64,000 nt of DNA from Gaiellasilicea sp963731615 (lineage in GTDB: Bacteria; Actinomycetota; Thermoleophilia; Gaiellales; Gaiellaceae). The position numbers and the translations under genes are program-made. The first letter of the stretch is position 1, and the number at the start of each line of letters is the position of its first letter. The notes beneath the pieces are model-generated. The model searched no databases and was not told the origin of the DNA. It saw only the letters and a program-made list of their open reading frames with translations. Positions 15,078-24,069 of this stretch are shown in pieces. The stretch is taken from contig CAVSWD010000008.1 of NCBI GenBank assembly GCA_963731615.1, positions 186,001-250,000 of the forward strand. Direction: 5' to 3'.

Positions 15078-16310
15078 ATGCCCGATAGCATGCCCATGTC
15101 CAAGGTCGAGGCAACGGTTCCGAGCGAGCCGCTGAACCCGTCTTTGCAGAGGCCGGTTCCCCGTCTGAGGGCATCCTCCCATAGATCAGTGCCGCTGTTC
15201 GTCCCGTATACGGGCCGAGAGGTGCAGGAGGCGGCTCAGCTGGCACTCGAGGCCGGGTTCCTAGGTCAGGGCGAGTTGACGCACCGTTTCGAGCAGGAGT
15301 TGTCGGCTTGGCTCGGCCTCGAGGAGCGCTACCTCGTCGCCGTCAGCAGCTGCACGGCTGCGATTCAGCTGGGCGTCCTGCTGGCGGGAGCCGGACCGGG
15401 TGACGAGGTCATCTGCCCCGCAATGACGTACTGCGCCGGGCTTCAGGCAGTCACCGCCACCGGCGCAGAGATCGTGTTCGCCGATTGCGAGGAGGAGACT
15501 CTCGGCATCGATCCCGAGTCCGCGCGCGACCTGGTCGGCGAGCGGACAAAGGCGATCATGCCCATGCACTACACCGGCGTCGTCTGCAAGATCGACGACG
15601 TCAACGAGCTCGCGGCCGAGGCGAACATCCGTGTGATCGAGGATGCCGCCCAGGCTCTCGGCTCGACGCACGACGGCCGGCCGATCGGCACGTTCGGCGA
15701 CCTCACCTGCTTCAGCTTCGACCCCGTCAAGGTGATCACGACGCTCGAGGGCGGCGCGATCATCACCCCGCGCGCCGACGAGGTGCAGGTGCTGCAGCAG
15801 TACCGGCTGCTCGGGATCGACAAGGACACGCAGGAGCGGATGAAGCGTGAGCGTCAGTGGGACTACGACGTCGTCCAGCAAGGCTTCCGCTTCCACCTCG
15901 GCTCGATTCCGGCGGCGATCGGGCTCGCACAGCTGGCGATGATCGAGACACTGCTCGCGAATCGCCGACGTTACTGCGAACGCTACTCGGCGGGATTCGA
16001 GCAGCTCTCCGCCGTTCGGACTCTGCGGTCGGACTTCTCGAGCACCGGCCCGTTCGTGTACGCGGTTCGGGTGCCGGAGGATGCCCGCGCCGACCTGATC
16101 GAGCATCTTCGCGAGCGCGGTGTCGCGACCGGCATCCACTGGATCGGCGCACACGAGTTCACGCAGTACAAGCACTGCCGCCGCGGCGACTTGACCGTGA
16201 CCGAGCAGATCGCGCGAGAGACGCTGACGCTGCCCCTCTGGGGTTTCATGGAGGACGACGACATCGATCACGTGATCGACGCCGTCACCTCGTTCTTCCA
16301 GGGCCGGTAG
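15078..16310 (+). CDS. DegT/DnrJ/EryC1/StrS-family PLP aminotransferase
   Basis: A 410-residue product. The fold begins at about residue 38 (VPLFVPYTGREV) and includes SSCTAAIQLGVLL, the PLP-phosphate binding region, VIEDAAQALGS, and the Schiff-base lysine in FSFDPVKVITTLEGG. Members transfer an amino group to nucleotide-linked keto-sugars, making amino sugars for surface polymers or natural products. The first ~37 residues are unlike the family, so GTG 15189, which gives a start just at VPLFVP, may be the true initiator. It lies divergent from the GT2 gene and 23 bp before the HutF-like gene. The exact sugar is unknown. Confidence 0.9.
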   Translation: MPDSMPMSKVEATVPSEPLNPSLQRPVPRLRASSHRSVPLFVPYTGREVQEAAQLALEAGFLGQGELTHRFEQELSAWLGLEERYLVAVSSCTAAIQLGVLLAGAGPGDEVICPAMTYCAGLQAVTATGAEIVFADCEEETLGIDPESARDLVGERTKAIMPMHYTGVVCKIDDVNELAAEANIRVIEDAAQALGSTHDGRPIGTFGDLTCFSFDPVKVITTLEGGAIITPRADEVQVLQQYRLLGIDKDTQERMKRERQWDYDVVQQGFRFHLGSIPAAIGLAQLAMIETLLANRRRYCERYSAGFEQLSAVRTLRSDFSSTGPFVYAVRVPEDARADLIEHLRERGVATGIHWIGAHEFTQYKHCRRGDLTVTEQIARETLTLPLWGFMEDDDIDHVIDAVTSFFQGR

Positions 16311-16333
16311 TTCTCGAGGATAGGGTTGGCCGG

Positions 16334-17341
16334 GTGGACGAGACCCTGACTCTGCCCGGGTTCGTCAACGCGCACAGCCACACGTTCCAGCGGGCGCTGC
16401 GCGGCCGAGCCGGCGGTGGAGATTTCTGGGCGTGGCGAGAGCTGATGCTGACCGAAGCCGAGCGGCAGACGCCCGACACCGTGCGCGACCTCTACAGCCT
16501 GACCTACGGCGAGATGCGACGGGCGGGCTACACCGCCGTCGGCGAGTTCCACTACCTAGGCCTGGACGAAGCTCGGGCGGCAGCGGCGGTGGCCGCCGAA
16601 GCCGGTGTCAGGGTGGTCGTCCTGCTCGCGGCGTACGGCCGCGGCGGCCTGCCGCGGATGCGCCAGGAGTCGCCGGCCGAGTACCTGCGGCAACTCGAGA
16701 CGTTGCGCGCGGAGGGCGTGGCGGTCGGGCTCGCCCCCCACTCCGTGCGCGCCTGTCCGCGCGAGTGGCTCGAGGAGCTGGGCCGCTATGCCGCACGCGA
16801 ACGGCTGCCCTTGCACATCCACGCCTGCGAGCAGCCGCGCGAGATCGAGGAGTGCCTCGCGGAGCACGGCTGCCGACCGATCGAGCTGCTCGAACGCACA
16901 GGCTGCCTCGGGCCGAGCACGACCGTGGTGCACGCGACCCACGCGGACGGCGCGGAGCTCGACCTGATCGCCGCGACCGGCTCGACCGTCTGCGCCTGCC
17001 CGACCACCGAGGCCGACCTCGCGGACGGGTTCCTGCCGGCTGCGCGGATCGAGCACCGCGGGATCGCCATCTGCATCGGCTCGGACTCAAACGTGCGCAT
17101 CGACCCATTCGAGGAGCTGCGCGAGCTGGAGGGAATCGCCCGTCGCCAGACCGGCACCCGCGGCGTCTTCTCGACCGAGCGCCTGCTCTGCTTCGGCGCC
17201 GACGAGGGAGCGCGTTCGCTGGGGCTCGAGACCTGGCCGGAGATCGAGGTCGATCTCGCCCACGAGTCGCTGCGCGGCGTCGACCCGGCCGACGTCTTCG
17301 ATGCGCTCGTGTCGAGCTGCGCCGCCGACGTCGTTCGCTAG
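16334..17341 (+). CDS. Amidohydrolase, short HutF-like (formimidoylglutamate deiminase-like)
   Basis: A 335-residue product from GTG 16334. Amidohydrolase metal ligands are visible as NAHSHTFQRALRG (residues ~13-25), LHIHACEQPREIEECL, VVHATHADGAEL and GSDSNVRIDPFEELRELE. The pattern of the first and last motifs resembles HutF, which removes ammonia from N-formimidoyl-L-glutamate in histidine degradation. The usual ~450-residue length is reduced because the N-terminal beta-sandwich part is missing. No other hut gene is nearby. A guanine, cytosine or other N-heterocycle deaminase cannot be excluded. It follows the DegT gene by 23 bp. Confidence 0.78.
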   Translation: MDETLTLPGFVNAHSHTFQRALRGRAGGGDFWAWRELMLTEAERQTPDTVRDLYSLTYGEMRRAGYTAVGEFHYLGLDEARAAAAVAAEAGVRVVVLLAAYGRGGLPRMRQESPAEYLRQLETLRAEGVAVGLAPHSVRACPREWLEELGRYAARERLPLHIHACEQPREIEECLAEHGCRPIELLERTGCLGPSTTVVHATHADGAELDLIAATGSTVCACPTTEADLADGFLPAARIEHRGIAICIGSDSNVRIDPFEELRELEGIARRQTGTRGVFSTERLLCFGADEGARSLGLETWPEIEVDLAHESLRGVDPADVFDALVSSCAADVVR

Positions 17342-18821
17342 CGCCAGGCGAACGAGACGTCGTCGATCCAGAGCAGGTGCCCGGTAGCCGCCTGCACGAA
17401 CGACGATCCTGGCGAACTGTGCGGCCGGCGGCGGCGTCGACGTCACCCTCGCGCGGCGCCAGCCCTCGCCGAGGCGGACCGATGTCCTGCTCTCCCCGAC
17501 CTGAAGGAGATTCCCGTCGAACCAGGCGATCCCGACGCGGATTGTCCCGCCCGACGCCGCGCACCCAGGCCGACGCCTCGGCCCGTCCGCCGTCGACCGG
17601 CGCGAGCACCGGAGTGACCGCGAACGTTCCGGAACCTCCACGGCGGACCGGAGATCAGCGCCGCAGCTGCACCGGACCGTGCTCCGGTCGCGTCGCGAAC
17701 GAGCCGCAGACTCCCGACGGACGCCCAGACCGCAGGGACGGAGACGCCGTCCTCCGCGACGACGCCCGACTCGAAGCCGCCGTTGAAGCTCGCGTCGAGC
17801 CCGCCCGCGAACATCCGCCGGACTGCGGCCGCCCCCGGTTTCGGCGAGCCGTCCGCGCGAAAGAGCCCGAAGTGGTATTCCGGCTCTTTGGGTGAGACGT
17901 CCGAGCGCGGGATCGCACCGGCCTGGAAGTCGTCGAGGATCCAGAGGCCGGGCGCCGGTAGGCCGAGGCGGCTGAGGGCCGAGAAGCAGAGCTTGAAGTA
18001 GTGCTTCTGCGCGGCTTCCTGACTCGTCGGCGTCAGCGGGACACCCGGGTAGCCGCTGAGCGTCGTCGAGGTCGGATAGCCGATCTCGCCGATCCAGAGC
18101 GGCGTCGGTGCCACGAGGTCGCGGAGCGTTGCGAATACGCGCTGCGCCCGCTCGCCCCCGCCGGTGAAGTAGTGCGCGTCGAAGAAGTCCGGGCGTGCCT
18201 CGGCCGGGAGCGCCGCGGCGAGCGTGCCCAGATCCTCGACGGGGTTCATGCCGCCGACCGACACCGTCACGGGCGTGCGTCCGTGCAGGATGCCGCGCAG
18301 CCACGGGACGAGCTCGCGCGTCCACGCAAGCGCCGCCTCGTCCGCGGTGTCGATCTCGTTCCGCAGCTCCACGAATGCGATCCGGGGATCGTCGACGTAC
18401 GGCTCGAGCACCGCGCGGGCCCAGCGTTTCGAGCCGGAGACGTCACCGTACTCGCCCCACCAGTCGAAGAGCGTGAAGTGCACATGCAGGCCGCCGCGCG
18501 CGGCGATGCCCACGAACTCGCGCAACCGCTCAAGCTTGGCGGGCTCGGGCTGCGGATAGCCGAAGTAGTGCGCCGGCAGGACTATCCGGATCGTGTTCGC
18601 GTTCAGCGACCGCAGGCGGCGCAGGTCGGCGGCGATCCGCTGCGGCCGCCAGGGCTCCCACATTCGCGTCCAGCCCGGCGTCGGCCGGGTAGTAGCTGAC
18701 GACGCGGAGCTCGCGCGGCACGTCGAGCCGGCTGCATGCTCGGTTCAACGTCGGAGCGCGCCCAGGCGGAGACCGGCAGAAGCAGGCACAACCCGAGTAA
18801 GAGGAGAATCCGACGCCGCAA
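17338..18821 (-). CDS. Secreted glycoside hydrolase (clan A, GH5-like), several frame breaks
   Basis: Assembled from adjacent frames. ATG 18821 starts a clear signal peptide (RRRILLLLGLCLLLPVSAWA). After a shift the product reads LDVPRELRVVSYYPADAG, and after another near 18680 it continues MWEPWRPQRIAADLRRLRS. The TIM-barrel core has VELRNEID (family acid/base Glu) and LWIGEIGYPT (family nucleophile Glu). A C-terminal beta-rich domain, frame-broken near 17640, ends HLLWIDDVSFAWR just before 17338. The enzyme would act outside the cell on a polysaccharide; the substrate is unknown. It overlaps the convergent HutF-like gene by 4 bp. The breaks look like sequence errors because domain order is intact. 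Confidence 0.72.
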
Positions 18822-18913
18822 GGAGGACAGACTGTAGGCGTCCCGGCAGGACGATTTCTATCGAAAGCTCCGAAAAACGCGCAGAACACCCCGCGGTTTG
18901 CGGGCTTCCTCAG

Positions 18914-18988
18914 TCGGGGCGCCGAGATTCGAACTCGGGACCTCTTGTCCCCCAGACAAGCGCGCTAACCAGGCTGCGCCACGCCCCG
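18914..18988 (-). tRNA. tRNA-Pro (anticodon GGG)
   Basis: The minus strand folds into a full cloverleaf of 75 nt. The 7-bp acceptor stem is CGGGGCG paired with CGCCCCG, with discriminator A. The D-arm contains AGCCTGGTTA. The anticodon stem CTTGT/ACAAG holds loop CTGGGGG, giving anticodon GGG. The T-arm is CCGAG-TTCGAAT-CTCGG. No encoded CCA follows. It lies 0.9 kb from the end of proS, the gene for the enzyme that charges it. Confidence 0.93.
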
Positions 18989-19058
18989 CGACGCTCCGCA
19001 CGGTAGCAAGCGGGTTCGCGCCCCGTCAGGCCACGTTCAGCCACGCCTCTTGGGCGGG

Positions 19059-19566
19059 TCAGTTCTCGAAGATCAGGGTCGTGTTGATGTGCCCACTGCT
19101 GTCGTTTGCGAGCACCTGCACGACCCAGCGGCAGTCACCCTGGGCGTAGGCGCGCCGAAGCTTGCCCCCGATCACGGCGGAGGCGCGGACGTAGTAGCGG
19201 GCCTGCGGATTTCGCTCGGCACGTGGGCGCGACCTGGAGACGGACCCTCCCGCTCGGCCCTGTTTGCCGGGTCAGCACGACCTTCGCCCCGCTGACGCCC
19301 GCGATCACGAAGTGCTTGCCGGAGCCCTGCACACCGGCGATGAGCTTGCCTTCAGGCTTTCCGCCGATCAGCAGGGCCACCTCGGCGGACTGCGGACGTG
19401 ACCCCTTCCCCGCGACCTGGTGGAAGACCTTGACGTCGTGATTGAACTCCCGCACGGGCGCAGCACCGGACACGGCCGGTAGCCAGGCTCCGAGAGCCGC
19501 AAGCAGTGCGATGAATGCCGAACGCCGCAGTTTGACCCATCCCTCTTCTGATCGAACGACCGGCAC
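19059..19566 (-). CDS. Small secreted protein of unknown function, frame-broken near 19210
   Basis: A GTG at 19566 opens a frame with a signal-like helix (RRSAFIALLAALGAWLPAVSGA). It is followed by REFNHDVKVFHQVAGKG, SAEVALLIGGKPEGKLIAG and VLTRQTGPSGRVRLQVAPTC. Near 19210 the sensible frame changes and continues as YYVRASAVIGGKLRRAYAQG, then CRWVVQVLANDSSGHINTTL, ending at 19059. The combined product is ~165 residues and beta-rich, probably exported. I recognise no family. The start is uncertain, since the GTG lies ~10 codons before the charged start of the signal helix. Confidence 0.55.
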
Positions 19567-19604
19567 CGTAACAAACGTCGGCGTCGGCCGCGGCCGACGA
19601 CCGA

Positions 19605-19904
19605 CTAGACGGCGAGGCGCTTGTACAGGCGGTCGACGAGTTCGGGCATCTCTTCCAGCCGGTCTGAGATCACACGCAGCCGGTACTCCCGGAAGTGCTC
19701 CGGCTCGACCCCGAGCGCGCCGGCAAGCCGGGCGACGACCTCCTTCGAAGGCACCGGCCGGTTCCCGTGCACGAGGTGGTTCAGGTAACCAGCCGAGAGG
19801 TCCGTCTTCGCTCCGAGGCCGCGGTAGGTCAGCCCCGTTTCCTCCATCAGGCGCTCGATCGTGGCGCCGAACGGCTCCTCGCTGTATTTCCGCCTGCGAG
19901 CCAC
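19605..19904 (-). CDS. XRE-type helix-turn-helix protein
   Basis: A 99-residue product. Residues ~12-70 form a lambda-repressor-like HTH: ATIERLMEETGLTYRGLGAK, LSAGYLNHLVHGNRPVP, SKEVVARLAGALGVEPEHF. The last 25 residues (RVISDRLEEMPELVDRLYKRL) are a charged helix suited to dimerisation. Its GTG start overlaps the proS stop by one base (TAGTG), so it is translated with proS as the last gene of the block. It may be a regulator of this or another locus; its target is unknown. Confidence 0.8.
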   Translation of the reverse strand: MARRRKYSEEPFGATIERLMEETGLTYRGLGAKTDLSAGYLNHLVHGNRPVPSKEVVARLAGALGVEPEHFREYRLRVISDRLEEMPELVDRLYKRLAV

Positions 19905-21586
19905 TACCGTGCGACTACCCGTTCTGCAGCCTCTAAACCCGCGACCCGCTCCTGCGCGCCGGTCGAGCGGATCTGAACATCGACCGCGCCGTCCTCGAGC
20001 GTCTTCTTCCCGACCACGATCCGCGCGGGGGCGCCGATCAGGTCGGCGTCTGCGAACTTCTCGCCCGGCCGCAGCTCGCGGTCGTCGAGGAGGACGTCGA
20101 GCCCTTCGGCCGAGAGCGAGGCTGCGACCTGCTCGCCGATCTCGACCAGCTCGGGGCTGTCCCAGCCGAGGACGACGACGTGGACGTCGTAGGGGGCGAT
20201 CTCGGCAGGCCAGACCATCGCGTCCTCGCTGCCGTGCTGCTCGACCGCGGCCGCGAGCACACGGCCCGGCCCGATCCCGTACGAGCCCATCACGAGCAGC
20301 TTCTCGACCCCGTCCTCATCGAGGTACTTGGCGCCGAGCGCCTCCGAGAAGCGGGTGCCGAGCTTGAAGATATGGCCGACCTCGATCGCCGTTTGGAACG
20401 AGAGCCCGCCGCCGCAGACGGGACACGCGTCCCCCTCCTGGGGCTGACGGATGTCCGCGAACTCGGGCTCGTAGTCGCGGCCAGCCTCGACGCCGCGCAG
20501 ATGCCAGCCGGTGCGGTTCGCACCCGCGACGAACTGGCCCTCACGCAGCGTCTCGTCGGCGATCACCGGCCCCGAGAATCCGACCGGCCCGAGCGAGCCG
20601 CCTTCGGCGCCGAAACCCGCGACGATCTCCTCGTCGGTCGCGGCCCGGAAGTCTGATCCGAGCGCAGCCTGGAGCTTCGCGTCCTCGAGCCGGTCGTCGC
20701 CGCGGAGGAGCGCGAGCACGAGCGTCCCGTCGGCTCTCATCACCGGCATCGCCTTCGAGGTCGCCGCCAAGTCGATCGAGAGCAGCTCCGCGAGCGCCTC
20801 GCAGGTGCGGGTGTTCGGCGTCTCGATCTCGGCGGGCGCGTCGAGCTGCTCGGGGAACGCAGGCGCTTTCGGGACACCGCGCGCGATCTCGAGATCGGCC
20901 GCATAGTCGCCGTTCTCGCACCGCACGAGCGTGTTCTCGCCCGCTCCTGAGGGCGCCAGGTAGTCGAAGGACTCGCTCCCGCCCATCATCCCGCTCTCGG
21001 CGAGAACGCTGTGCGTCTCGAGCCCGCAGCGCGCGAAGATCCGCACGTAGGCCTGCTCGTGCGCCCGGAAGCTCGCCTCGAGCCCGGCCTCGTCCCGGTC
21101 GAACGAGTACGAGTCCTTCATCACGAACTCGCGCACCCGCAGCAGGCCGCCGCGCGGGCGCGGCTCGTCGCGGTCCTTCGTCTGGAAGTGGTACCAGGAC
21201 TGCGGCAGCTGCCGGTAGCTCTGGAGCTCGAGCGCGTGCAGCGTGAACGTCTCCTCGTGCGTGAGCGGGAGCACGTAGTCGCGCCCGTTCCGGTCCTGGA
21301 GCTTGAAGAGCTCGGGGATCTCGTACCGGCCTGTCTTGACCCAGAGGTCGGCGGGCGTCAGCACCGGCGCGAACATCTCCTGAGCCCCGATCGCGTCGAG
21401 CTCCTCGCGGATGATCTGCTCGACCTTCCGGTGCACGCGCCAGCCGAGCGGCAGGAACGTCCAGAGGCCCGCACTGACCTGGCGGATGAAGCCGCCGCGG
21501 ACGAGCAGCTTGTGCGAGAGCGCCTCCGCGTCGGCGGGCGCGTCGCGCAGGGTCGGCAGGAAGAGCTGCGAGGCGCGCGCGATCAT
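19904..21586 (-). CDS. proS: Prolyl-tRNA synthetase
   Basis: A 560-residue class IIa synthetase of bacterial type. Motif 1 is near GLWTFLPLGWRVHRKVEQII, motif 2 holds the PLTHEETF and FQTKDRDEPRPRGGLLRVREF segments, and motif 3 is near GSYGIGPGRVLAAAVEQ. Between motifs 2 and 3 sits the YbaK-like editing insertion (residues ~220-390), which in this family clears alanyl-tRNA-Pro. The C-terminal anticodon domain includes VVVLGWDSPELVEIGEQVA. Length and motifs are complete. It is intact in frame, unlike its neighbours. It lies close to tRNA-Pro and 9 bp from the end of ispG. Confidence 0.96.
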   Translation of the reverse strand: MIARASQLFLPTLRDAPADAEALSHKLLVRGGFIRQVSAGLWTFLPLGWRVHRKVEQIIREELDAIGAQEMFAPVLTPADLWVKTGRYEIPELFKLQDRNGRDYVLPLTHEETFTLHALELQSYRQLPQSWYHFQTKDRDEPRPRGGLLRVREFVMKDSYSFDRDEAGLEASFRAHEQAYVRIFARCGLETHSVLAESGMMGGSESFDYLAPSGAGENTLVRCENGDYAADLEIARGVPKAPAFPEQLDAPAEIETPNTRTCEALAELLSIDLAATSKAMPVMRADGTLVLALLRGDDRLEDAKLQAALGSDFRAATDEEIVAGFGAEGGSLGPVGFSGPVIADETLREGQFVAGANRTGWHLRGVEAGRDYEPEFADIRQPQEGDACPVCGGGLSFQTAIEVGHIFKLGTRFSEALGAKYLDEDGVEKLLVMGSYGIGPGRVLAAAVEQHGSEDAMVWPAEIAPYDVHVVVLGWDSPELVEIGEQVAASLSAEGLDVLLDDRELRPGEKFADADLIGAPARIVVGKKTLEDGAVDVQIRSTGAQERVAGLEAAERVVAR

Positions 21587-21595
21587 CGGCTCAGA

Positions 21596-22731
21596 CTAGT
21601 CCAGCGGGATTAGCGAGGCCTCGGCCATGGCCAATGCGGCTGGTTTCGCCATCTTCAGCCGCTTCGGACGCTGCATCCCGGCCTCGATCCAGCGGTCGAT
21701 CTCGAAGAAGAGCTCGTCGATCAGGATGTCGGAGCTGACCTTCTTGAGTACGCGGCCGTGCGCGTAGATGAAGCCGACGTCGCGGCCGCCGGCGATCCCG
21801 AAGTCGGCGTCGCCGGCCTCCCCTGGCCCATTCACCGCACACCCCATCACGGCGACCTCGAACGGCTGCTCGTAGGCGCGCAGGCGCCCCTCGACGACGA
21901 CGGCGAGCTTCTCGACGCCGACGTTGTCGCGGCCGCAGCTCGGGCACGAGATCATTACCGGCCCGCGCTCGCGCAGGCCCAGCGCCTTGAGGATCTCCCA
22001 GCAGGTCTCGACCTCCTTGACCGGGTCGGCGGTGAGGGAGACGCGGATCGTGTCGCCGATGCCGTCCGCAAGCAGCGCACCAATGCCGACTGCGCTCTTG
22101 ATCGAGCCCGTGAAGGGAGTGCCCGCCTCGGTGACGCCGAGGTGCAGCGGATAGGGCACCTTCGCCGCGAGCATCCGGTAGGCGCGGATCATCGTCGGCA
22201 CGTGGGTCGACTTGACGGAGATCTTGAAGTCGCGGTAGTCGAGCCGCTCGAGCAGCTCGACCTCCTCCAGCGCCGCGGCGACGAGCGCCTCGGCCTGATC
22301 TACCTGGGCGAGCTCGTGCAGAGTGCTTGGGCAGCGAGCCGGAGTTGGCGCCGATCCGCATCGGGATCCCGGCCTTCTTCGCCGCCTTGACGACGAGCTC
22401 GACCTTGTCCGGCCCGCCGATGTTGCCGGGGTTGATCCGGACGGCCGCCACGCCGGCGTCGATCGCCTTCAGCGCGAGGCTGGCGTTGAAATGGATGTCG
22501 GCGATCACGGGGATCGGGCTGAGGCGGACGATCCGGGCGAGCGCCTCCGCGTCCTCGCTCTTCGGGACCGCGCAGCGGACGACCTCGCAGCCCGCCGAGA
22601 CGAGGGCAGCGATCTGGGCCGTCGTCGCCTCGACGTCGTGTGTCGGCGTCAGCGTCATCGACTGGACGACGACCGGCGCACCGCCGCCGATCGCGACATT
22701 GCCGACCTTGATCTGCGACGTCCGACGCCAT
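21596..22731 (-). CDS. ispG: 4-hydroxy-3-methylbut-2-enyl-diphosphate synthase IspG, two frame breaks
   Basis: The [4Fe-4S] enzyme of the MEP isoprenoid pathway that converts MEcPP to HMBPP. Fragments in successive frames join into one ~375-residue protein. ATG 22731 followed by an extra base (near 22728) leads to RRTSQIKVGNVAIGGGAPVV and QSMTLTPTHDVEATT. At about 22325 an extra T in GSLPKHLHELAQ shifts the frame again. It then continues through THVPTMIRAYRM, GDTIRVSLTADP and the cluster cysteines in SCPSCGRDN and VMGCAVNGPGEA. All catalytic parts are present, so the gene is probably intact and mis-sequenced. It works with Dxr (24066). Confidence 0.9.
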
Positions 22732-22762
22732 GCGAACGAAGGGTAGCCGCCAGTGTCAGGCC

Positions 22763-22825
22763 GGGCCGCGAAGCGGCCCCTTCAGGGTCTTGCGCGATGA
22801 GCATCCGCTTCTGCGGATGCTCATC
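22763..22825. repeat. Composite double-hairpin repeat, copy B
   Basis: The constant module GGGCCGC-GAA-GCGGCCC (22763-22779) and CCCCTTCAGGG are followed by TCTTGCGC. A perfect 13-bp stem then follows: GATGAGCATCCGC (22796-22808) pairing with 22813-22825 around a TTCT loop. The stem sequence differs from copies A and C at many positions yet pairs fully. Its outer arm contains the stop codon of rseP (22821-22823), and it lies ~30 bp before the ispG start, so it could attenuate or terminate rseP-ispG readthrough. Confidence 0.8.
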
Positions 22826-24069
22826 TTGCGCTAGTTACCAGCCGGCCGATGTCGTTCGAAAGCCCGATGAAGAAGAGGAGCAGCACGACGGCGATTCCGA
22901 CCGCCGAGACACGCTCGTACACCTCTCGCGTGACCGCCTTGCCGCGGATGCCCTCGACGATCGAGAAGGCGATGTGGCCTCCGTCGAGCGGGAGCAATGG
23001 CAGCAGGTTCAGGAGCGCGAGCGAGAGGCTGATCAGGCCGAGCACGCGCAGGTAGGTGTCGGTGCCCTGCTCGATCGCCTGCGAGGAGCCCTGAACGATT
23101 CCGACGGGACTCGAGATCTCGTCGCGGCCGTCGCCGGTGACGAGCCGGGCACGGACGCGCCGATCTCCTTGCCGATCTCCACGTCACGTCGCCGGCCTGC
23201 ATCGAGGCGAGAGCCAGGCCCTCGCCGCGGAGGACGAAGCCGAGGCGGTAAGCACCGTTCGACTCCTCGGGGCGGTCGGGCCGAGCGTGACCCGCTCGTC
23301 GCCCCGTTGCACGACCACCGTCGAGCGGTGCGCCCGTCGGAGCTCGAGATGGTCTTGCCGATCTCGTCGGCCGTACACGGGCGTCCGGCGATCGAAGATC
23401 CGGTCCCTGCCTGCAGGCCCGATCGCAGCCGCGGGCGAGTCGGCGAGAACCGTTCGACGATCCGGTGACGGTCTCCGCGTTGCCGCCGAGCTCGACCATG
23501 CGGTAGTCGTCGTCGATCGCCATCAGGATCGCCGTGAAGAGAGCGACGGTCAGCAGAAGATTCGCGCGCCGGTCCGGCGAAGATCACGGCGACACGCTTC
23601 CAGGTCCGCGCCCGCCAGTACGCGTCTGGGGCGAGCGCGTCGGCGACGTCGGTGAGCCCCCGATCCACCGAGCGGCGCGCCGCAAGCGACAACTCCGGCT
23701 CCCTCGATCGCCTCCGCGAGGCTGCGCAATCGCCGGACGCGCACCCACGTAGTCGCTCGTCGTCGAGCCGCCGCCGCAGTTCTTCGACGGGCGGCGCAGC
23801 GACGGCGCCTCCTCGACAGCGCGCCCGAAGTGGACGTCGAGATCGCCCGCGGCCGGGCGGTGCATGCCCGGGATCTTCACGTAGCCGCCGAGCGGGATCG
23901 CGCCGATCCCGTACTCGATCCCGTTGCGTTTCGTCTTCGCGATCGCGGGCGGGAAGCCGATGTAGAACTTGCGCGGGTTCATCCCGACCGCGCGCGCGAC
24001 GAAGAAGTGGCCGGCCTCGTGGATCAGGATCAGGAAGCCCAGCCCCAGGATCGAGACAGCGATGCTCAT
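22821..24069 (-). CDS. rseP: RseP/MmpA-like M50 site-2 metalloprotease, several frame breaks
   Basis: A membrane-embedded zinc protease that cleaves regulatory proteins inside the membrane. ATG 24069 starts a first helix carrying the HEAGH zinc site (SILGLGFLILIHEAGHFF), followed by NPRKFYIGFPPAIAKTKRNG and IPLGGYVKIPGMHRP. From ~23800 the frame changes repeatedly (fragments DRGLTDVADALAPDAYWRAR, RVAVIFAGPA, a PDZ-like middle). The C-terminus is back in a clean frame with LNLLPLLPLDGGHIAFSI, the second metal-ligand motif. Gene order cdsA-dxr-rseP-ispG is the normal one. At least three breaks occur in ~700 bp. The ATG overlaps the dxr stop (ATGA). Confidence 0.82.
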
